NCBI GenBank assembly: GCA_963800335.1
Contig: CAWDAN010000006.1
Location: forward strand, 30,412-94,411
Length of the DNA stretch: 64,000 nucleotides
Origin: Flavisphingopyxis sp963800335
Lineage (GTDB): Bacteria; Pseudomonadota; Alphaproteobacteria; Sphingomonadales; Sphingomonadaceae
Direction: 5' to 3'
The notes below the pieces were generated by a model that had not been told where the DNA came from, did not search any database, and saw only the letters and a program-made list of their open reading frames with translations. The number at the start of each line of letters is the position of its first letter. Position 1 is the stretch's first letter. Shown here piece by piece: positions 58,295-64,000 of the stretch. Made by a program: the position numbers and the translations under genes.

Positions 58295-60487
58295 CCGCCC
58301 ATCTAAAACAGGACAAGCCCGATACCCGCAATCGGCTCGACGAATGAAGCAGGGCGTGATCGGCCAGCCGCTCGACCGGCCCGAAGGCTTGTTGAAGGTG
58401 ACCGGCACCGCGACTTACGCCGCCGAATATGCGGTCGATGATTGCGCCGAAGGGGTGCTGGTGACCGCGCCGTTCGCCAAGGGCCGAGGTGACCCCGATC
58501 GACGGACGCGTCGGTTAGCGCATGCCCGGCGTCATTGCGGTCATCAGCGACCAGCGGCTGACGGCGCGCGCGGCGCAGGGCACCGCCAACGAGGCGCCGG
58601 AGCAGGATGTCTGCAAGGTCGATTACTGGGGTCAGCCGATCGCGCTGGTCGTGGCCGAAACATTCGAACAGGCGCGCGATGCTGCGAAGCATCTGAGGAT
58701 CGACTACGAGGCCGAGAAGCATGCCGCCCTCGCCTTCGATCCTGCCGAGGGAAGACCGAGACGAAGGTGAACCGTGCGGCAGGGCGATCTTGACCATGCG
58801 ATGCGGAAGCGGCCCACAGCGTCGAGTCGACTTACACGACAGAAGGCCATGCCAGCGCGCGATGGAGCCGCATGCCGCGATCGCGGAATGGGATGGCGAG
58901 AGCATGACCGTCCATGCGTCGCTGCAGATGCTGAATTTCAACATCACCGAACTGGCGGACTGCCTCGATCTGGAGGAAGAACAAGGTTCGTTGTCTCGCC
59001 TTACGTCGGCGGCGGATTCGGGTCGAAGCTTGGAGTCAGCGAAGAAATCGTTGCCGCGTCGGTCGCGGCGATGGAGCTGGGACGGCCGGTCCGCGTCGTG
59101 ATGAGCCGCCAGCAGGTTTTCCAGACGTCATGCGCCGCTCGGAAACGCAGCAGCGCCTGCGACTGGCTGCGGATACCGAGGGCAAGCTGACAGGTTTCGG
59201 CCACGAAGCGCGGGTGTCGAACTTGCCCGGCGAGGACTTTGCCGAACCCGTCACGCAGTCAAGCGAGTTCCTATATGGCGGGCGACAACCGTCTGCTGCA
59301 GGTCGAAGTCGCGCGTATCCACCGCATGACCGCCGGATCGGTCCGCGCGCCGGGCGAAGCGGTCGGCATGCAGGCGCTCGAAGCGGCGATGGATGAGCTG
59401 GCCGAGAAAGTCGGTATCGACCCCGTCGAATTGCGCCTGCGCAATATTCCCGAAACGCATCCGACCGAAGGCATGCCCTATAGTTCGCGCAAGCTGGCCG
59501 AATGCCTGCGCGAAGGGGCCGACGCCTTTGGTTGGGAGACGGGCCGCGCAAGCCACGCCAGCATCGCGAGGGCGAGTGGTGGATCGGCACTGGCATGGCG
59601 AGCGCCGCGCGCGTCCACAACGTCGCCGAGGCAAAGGCCCGCGTCACGCTGCAGCCCGACGGCACGTGCGCTGGTCGAAACCGACATGACCGACATCGGC
59701 ACGGGCACCTATGCCATGCTGGCGCAAATCGTTGCCGAGATGCTCGGGCTCGATCCCGCCGATGTGCGCGTCGAGCTCGGCGACACGGATTTCCCGCGCG
59801 GCCCGGGTCCGGGGGCAGCTGGGGCGCGGCGTCGGTCGGCTCGGCAGTGTTCGTCGCCTGCGAGGCGATCCGCGAGGAGATCGCCAAGCGAATCGATGCT
59901 GAGCACGACACGCTCGAACTCAAGGACGGGATGGCGCATGGCGACGGCGCGCCGATTGAACTTGCGAAAATTGTCGGCGATGAACCGATCAAGAGATCGG
60001 CCATTACGAGCCGGGCGAGATCGAGGACGATTTCGCCGCCTCCAGCTACGGTGCATTCTTCGCCGAGGTCGCGGTCAATCACTGGACCGGCGAGACCCGG
60101 GTCCGGCGGATGACCGGCGCATTCGGTTTCGGCCGCGTGTTCAACGCCAAGACCGCGCGATCGCAATGTATCGGCGGCATGACCTGGTGCATCGGCAGCG
60201 CGCTGACCGAAAGCCTGTTGTTCGATCCCAGTGACGGCCATCTGGTCAATTGCGACCTCGCCGAATATCACGTCCCCGTTCACCGCGACGTGCCTGATCT
60301 CGAGGTCATCCTGGTCGAGGAGCGCGATCCGGCTGCAAGCCCGATCCAGGCCAAGGGCGTTGGTGAACTGGGTATGTGCGGCGGTGCGGGCGCGATCGCC
60401 AACGCGATCTACAATGCCTGCGGCGCGCGGCTCCATGATTTCCCGATGACGCCTGACCGCGTGCTCGCGGCGCTGCCCGACGACTGA
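58291..60487 (+). pseudogene. paoC: PaoC-like molybdenum-binding subunit, multiple frameshifts
   Basis: The large catalytic subunit, about 730 codons if joined, which is the normal PaoC length. Blocks in order include IGQPLDRPEGLLKVTGTATYAAEYAVDD, MPGVIAVISDQRLTARAAQG, VDYWGQPIALVVAETFEQAR, MEPHAAIAEWDGESMTVHAS, SPYVGGGFGSKLGVSEEIVAASVAAMELGRPVRVVMSRQQVFQT, RAPGEAVGMQALEAAMDELAEKVGIDPVELRLRNIPETHP, VETDMTDIGTGTYAMLAQI and KGVGELGMCGGAGAIANAI with the catalytic glutamate of the family. About nine frame changes separate them. The first ATG overlaps the paoB stop. Confidence 0.75.
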
Positions 60488-61345
60488 TGCAAACAGTATT
60501 TGCCTCGACGCTCAGGCCGCAGTGCAGCGATCATGCCGCGCTTTTTGCGGCGTGCGAGCCCGGGGTGGCGCTGTGCACGATCGTCGCGATCGACGGTGCA
60601 TTTTCGCGGCGTAACGGATCGCAGTTGGCGATCCTGCCCGACGGGAGCTTGGTCGGGTCACTGTCCGACACCTGTCTCGAACAGCAGTTGGCGAGCGATG
60701 CGCGCGATGCTGGCCGCGCCATTACCAAACGCTATGGCCGCGGATCGGAGATGATCGATTTCCGCCTGCCGTGCGGCGGTGGACTCGACATATTGATCGA
60801 TCCAGCGCCCGATCGCGCTGCCTGCCGAGCCGCAGCGCAAGCACTCAGTCGTCGCCAGACCGGCAGCATTTCCGCTTCCCGAGAACGGTTTTCTGAAGGA
60901 GCGCGCATACATTCCCGCGCTCGCCATCGCGGCATTTGGCGAAGGCCCCGAACTCACTGCGCTTGCGCGGATCGGCACGGCGGCGGGGATCGCGGTCGAT
61001 GCGATCGACAAGGACGCTCTGGCGCTGGGCCGCGCACCGGCTCTTCCGCCGCCCGATCGCTGGACCGCGACCGTCGTCCTGTTCCACGACCATGAATGGG
61101 AAGCGGCGATCCTAAAGCACGCGCTGTCGGGCGATGGTTTCTACACAGGTGCGCAGGGCGGCGAGGACGCCCGGATCGCGCGCGTCACACGGCTGCTGTC
61201 CGACGGCCTCGACGAGGGCGCGGTCGCGCGCATCCGTAGTCCGATCGGGGTGATCGGGTCGTGCCGCGATCCCGCAACGCTCGCGCTGTCGGTGCTCGCC
61301 GAGATCGCCGGGGACTATGACGCAATCCGCCCCGCCCATCGCTGA
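60487..61345 (+). pseudogene. XdhC/PaoD-like molybdenum cofactor maturation factor, one frameshift
   Basis: The protein family inserts sulfurated molybdenum cofactor into enzymes of the xanthine oxidase group. The first part (MQTVFASTLRPQCSDHAALFAACEPG... GSLSDTCLEQQLASDARDAG... DFRLPCGGGLDILIDPAP) reads from the ATG at 60487, which overlaps the paoC stop by one base. At about 60855 the frame shifts by one base, and LPENGFLKERAYIPALAIAAFGEGPELTALARIGTAAGIAVDAIDKD... continues to the TGA at 61343. The gene is otherwise full length. Confidence 0.75.
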
Positions 61346-61904
61346 CGCGGTCGCGATCGCGGTGCTCGCGGCGGGATCGGCGACACGCTTCGGCGGCGGC
61401 AAACTCGATGCGCCGTTGCGCGGCAGGCCGCTCGGGCGCTGGTCCACAGATGCCGTCGAGGCGACCGGCGCGGTCTCGCGATTCCTGATCGTCGGCCCCG
61501 ATCGCCCCGCCTTCGCCGCGGCTTTACACGGCTGGACGATCATCGAGAACCGCGACGCCAATCAGGGGATCGGCACATCGATCCACGCCGCGGCACAAGC
61601 CGCCGCCAGCTTTACGCGTCTCGTCATCGTGCTTGCCGACATGCCCTTCGTTTCGCCCGAGCACATCGCGATCCTCGCACGCGCCAAGCGCATGACCTTC
61701 ACCCGCCACGCCGACGGGAGTGCAGGCGTTCCCGCAGCGTTTCCAGAGGCGATGTTTGATCGACTCGCGAAAATTCCGCCCGGGCGCGGCGCGGCTAACT
61801 TGGCGACGTTGAGCGACGCAGACGTCATCGATCCTAGCGATACGGCGATATTATCCGACGTCGATACCGCCACTGACCTCGATCGTCTCATGAGCGATCG
61901 ATGA
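61317..61904 (+). CDS. MobA/MocA-like molybdenum cofactor nucleotidyltransferase
   Basis: 195 residues, intact. The family transfers CMP or GMP to molybdopterin; MocA makes the MCD cofactor used by PaoABC-type enzymes. The N-terminal AIAVLAAGSATRFGGGKLDAPLRGRPL is the nucleotide-binding loop, and LVIVLADMPFVSPEHIAIL holds the metal-binding aspartate motif. It overlaps the end of the xdhC-like gene by 29 bases. Its presence after paoC supports a complete cofactor maturation set. Confidence 0.82.
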   Translation: MTQSAPPIADAVAIAVLAAGSATRFGGGKLDAPLRGRPLGRWSTDAVEATGAVSRFLIVGPDRPAFAAALHGWTIIENRDANQGIGTSIHAAAQAAASFTRLVIVLADMPFVSPEHIAILARAKRMTFTRHADGSAGVPAAFPEAMFDRLAKIPPGRGAANLATLSDADVIDPSDTAILSDVDTATDLDRLMSDR

Positions 61905-62310
61905 AGGCTCGACAGCCACGGCTGAAGGCAAAAAAAACGGAAGAAGTCGTTGTACAAGCAGGGACGGAAATTGCGATTGTAGCTGAGCCGACATTATCTA
62001 TTCGAAGCTGCTCAACCGGTGACAATTTCACAGTGAGTGTGTCGCAAGACGTCGTGGTCGGCAATTGCTCAAGAATCGGACTCGATCAAGGTGCGGCTGC
62101 TTGACGAAATTTCCATCGGCAAAGTTATCGCCCCCAGCATTCGCTCGATGAAAATTTACGTAGGCACTGTAGCCGGTTTAGAAATTTTCGTCGCAGTCAA
62201 CTGAGGTCAGAGGAGCGCGTCGGCGTCTAAGAAATTACTTCGGCACGAAGTCTTGTGTGTTGTAGCGTCACGAATCGGCGAGTTTTTTGGATGCTCCAAG
62301 AGATAAATCA
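61905..62310. other. Intergenic region with a possible protein remnant
   Basis: About 400 bases of lower GC. One frame from 61901 gives AGTEIAIVAEPTLSIRSCSTGDNFTVSVSQDVVV, which resembles the start of a small sphingomonad protein of the kind GTxIxLxTxxxLxSKxxKxGDxFxLxVxxDVxV. A second frame gives SIKVRLLDEISIGKVIAPSIRSMKIYVGTVAGLEIFVAVN ending at about 62203. These may be pieces of one small gene broken by an indel. No promoter could be fixed for the following dehydrogenase. Confidence 0.35.
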
Positions 62311-64000
62311 ATGCGATCCGCGACCGTCGGCACCAGCGCAGATCTGGACAGGAAGGCGCGGCAAACCCCGATCAGGCTCGCATTCGGAATTTTACTTCTG
62401 GGGGCATTCAGCCTGACGGGCTGCAACGCGAGCAAGCGGCCAATCTTCGGACACTCCCTCAGAGACCAGTGCCGCCACAGCCGCAAACAGCCGTGGAGGC
62501 TTCAATCCCGCGCCGCACGTTCTCGACGGTGAATGGACGCTGGCGACCGGAAACTGGGCCAATACCCGCTATAGCCCGCTCGCCAAGATCAACCGCGACA
62601 ATGTCACCCAACTGAAGGTCGCCTGGACCTTTTCCGACGGCGCGCACTACGGCCACGAGGGCAGCCCACTGGTCACCGGCAACACGATGTATACCGTGTC
62701 GCCCTTTCCCAACCCCGCCTACGCGCTCGACCTGACCAAGGCCGGCGCACCGATCAAATGGGTCTATGATCCCGCCCCATCGCCGATGGCGATCGGCAAA
62801 GCGTGCTGCGACCCGTAAATCGCGGATCAGCGATCGGCGGGGGCAAGCTGGTCTACAAACTGCTCGACGCACATACCGTCGCGGTCGACCTCGCAACCGG
62901 CAAGGAGGTCTGGCGCACCACGATGGACGATGTCTCGCACGGCATAACGATGACGATGTCGCCGCAGATCGTGGGCAACAAAGTTTTCGTCGGCAATTCC
63001 GGCGGCGAACTGGGCGTTAAGGGCTGGGTGGCCGCGCTTGACGTGAACAGCGGCAAGGAGATGTGGCGCGCCTATTCGACCGGCTCGGACAAGGATGTGA
63101 AAATCGGGCCCGGTTCAAGCCGTTCTATCCGAATATAAGGGCAGGGACCTTGGCCTCAAGACTTGGCCAGACGGGCATGGCGGAGCATGGCGCTGGCGCG
63201 GTTTGGGGCTTCATCACCTATGACCCAAGCTCAATCTTATCTACTATGGCACTTCCAACCCGGGACCGCGCGTTCCCTCCCAGCGGCCGGGGGACAATCT
63301 GTGGTCGAGCGCGATGTTCGCGCGCGATGCGGATACCGGCGAGGCGGAGTGGGCTTACCAGTTCACGCCGCACGACCAATGGGACTATGACGGCGTCAAC
63401 GAAATGTGCTGCTCGACATTCCGTTCAAGGGAAAGATCCGGCACACAATCGTCCATTTCGACCGCAACACTTATGCCTACGCCCTCGACCGCGCGACCGG
63501 CGAGGTGCTCAAGGCCGAGACTTTCGCGCCGCAGAATTGGTCGACCGGCTTCGACATGACGACGATGCGGCCCAGATCAATCCGGCCAAGCACCCCAAGG
63601 TCGATCAAAAGGTCAAGAACATCTGCCCGCCCGATATCGGCCAGAAGGACTGGGAGCCGCCAGCATTCAGCCCGCGCACCGGGCTTGTCTATCTCGGCAT
63701 GTTCAACATCTGCATGGACCTGACCGACCACAAGCAGTCAGCTACATCGCCGGCACGCCCTATGACGGCATGGAAATGACCCGCCATTCGATCGAGGCAA
63801 GGACGGCGACTGGGGCGCGTTCATCGCGTGGGATCCCGCTCCGGGCAAGGCGACCTGGCGGATCCCAGAGAAGTTCATGGTGATGTCTGGGGCGATGGCG
63901 ACCGGCGGCGACATCGTTTTCTACGGCACCACCGACGGCTGGTTCCAGGCGGTTGACGCGGTCAGCGGCAAGCTGTTGTTCAAGCAGAAACTGTCGTCGG
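62311..64000 (+). pseudogene. PQQ-dependent alcohol dehydrogenase, XoxF/PedH-like, multiple frameshifts, runs off the window
   Basis: The start RSATVGTSADLDRKARQTPIRLAFGILLLGAFSLTGC is a lipoprotein-like signal. Quinoprotein blocks follow in varying frames: GEWTLATGNWANTRYSPLAKINRDNV, KAWTFSDGAHYGHEGSP-like, GKACCDPVNRG with the vicinal cysteine pair over PQQ, GVKGWVAALDVNSGKEMWRAYSTGSDKD, NLIYYGTSNPGP, SQRPGDNLWSSAMFARDADTG and HDQWDYDGVNE near 63370-63400. The second Asp, two residues after the catalytic Asp, is the lanthanide-binding mark. At least eight frame changes are seen. The gene continues past the window end. Confidence 0.75.

Overview
The window is GC-rich chromosomal DNA that reads as a Sphingomonas-like alphaproteobacterium (Sphingomonadales). 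The evidence is a complete division and cell-wall (dcw) tail in the order murD-ftsW-murG-murC-murB-ddl-ftsQ-ftsA-ftsZ, a cobalamin riboswitch in front of a TonB-dependent receptor, GANTC sites before ftsZ, and the general protein style. No rRNA, CRISPR array, insertion sequence or intact integrase was seen.

Layout. (1) 1-10.1 kb: dcw genes on the + strand, most overlapping by 4 bases; murB carries a single-base frameshift. (2) 10.2-14.9 kb: a TPR/SPOR protein, a dGTPase-like protein, a small SDHAF4/DUF1674 protein on the - strand, and rsmB. (3) 14.9-17.8 kb: a REP-like palindrome, a cobalamin riboswitch, btuB and an unassigned small membrane protein. (4) 17.8-20.6 kb: an HD-GYP phosphodiesterase and a sigma-54 activator. 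(5) 20.6-56.1 kb: one very large flagellar locus. A leftward unit runs flbD-fliE-F-G-H-I-J-K-L-M-N-O-P-Q-R-flhB and then fliD-fliS. Three flagellin genes follow on the + strand. A leftward group holds a lytic transglycosylase gene, flhA and fliA, then flgN, flgM, flgA and an extra MotA/MotB-like pair. The rightward unit runs flgB-C-D-E-F-G-H-I-J-K-L and then motA-motB. (6) 56.1-56.8 kb: AT-richer scar DNA with two tRNA 3' fragments facing each other and short arm-type repeats. (7) 56.8-64 kb: a paoABC-like molybdo-flavo aldehyde oxidoreductase operon with xdhC-like and mocA-like maturation genes, then a PQQ-dependent dehydrogenase with a lanthanide-type active-site signature. The pao genes and the dehydrogenase gene are cut by many frameshifts.

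Regulation read from the sequence. Four near-perfect sigma-54 promoters (TGGCACG-N4-TTGC) lie before flbD, before the transglycosylase-flhA-fliA group, before flgA and before flgB. Palindromic enhancer-like sites lie upstream of the flbD and flgB promoters. Six sites with one shared architecture, TTAA (or TAAA)-N15-GCCGTTA-like, precede all three flagellins, flgM, fliD-fliS and motA-motB. Since fliA and its anti-sigma factor flgM are in the same locus, I infer these are FliA (sigma-28) promoters. The locus thus encodes a readable hierarchy: sigma-54 plus FlbD-type activators for the basal body and hook, and FliA/FlgM for filament, cap and stator.

Sequence quality caution. The essential gene murB and also flgC each contain a one-base frameshift next to a short homopolymer. 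That makes uncorrected indels likely, and the much denser frameshifts after 56.8 kb may be error rather than gene decay.
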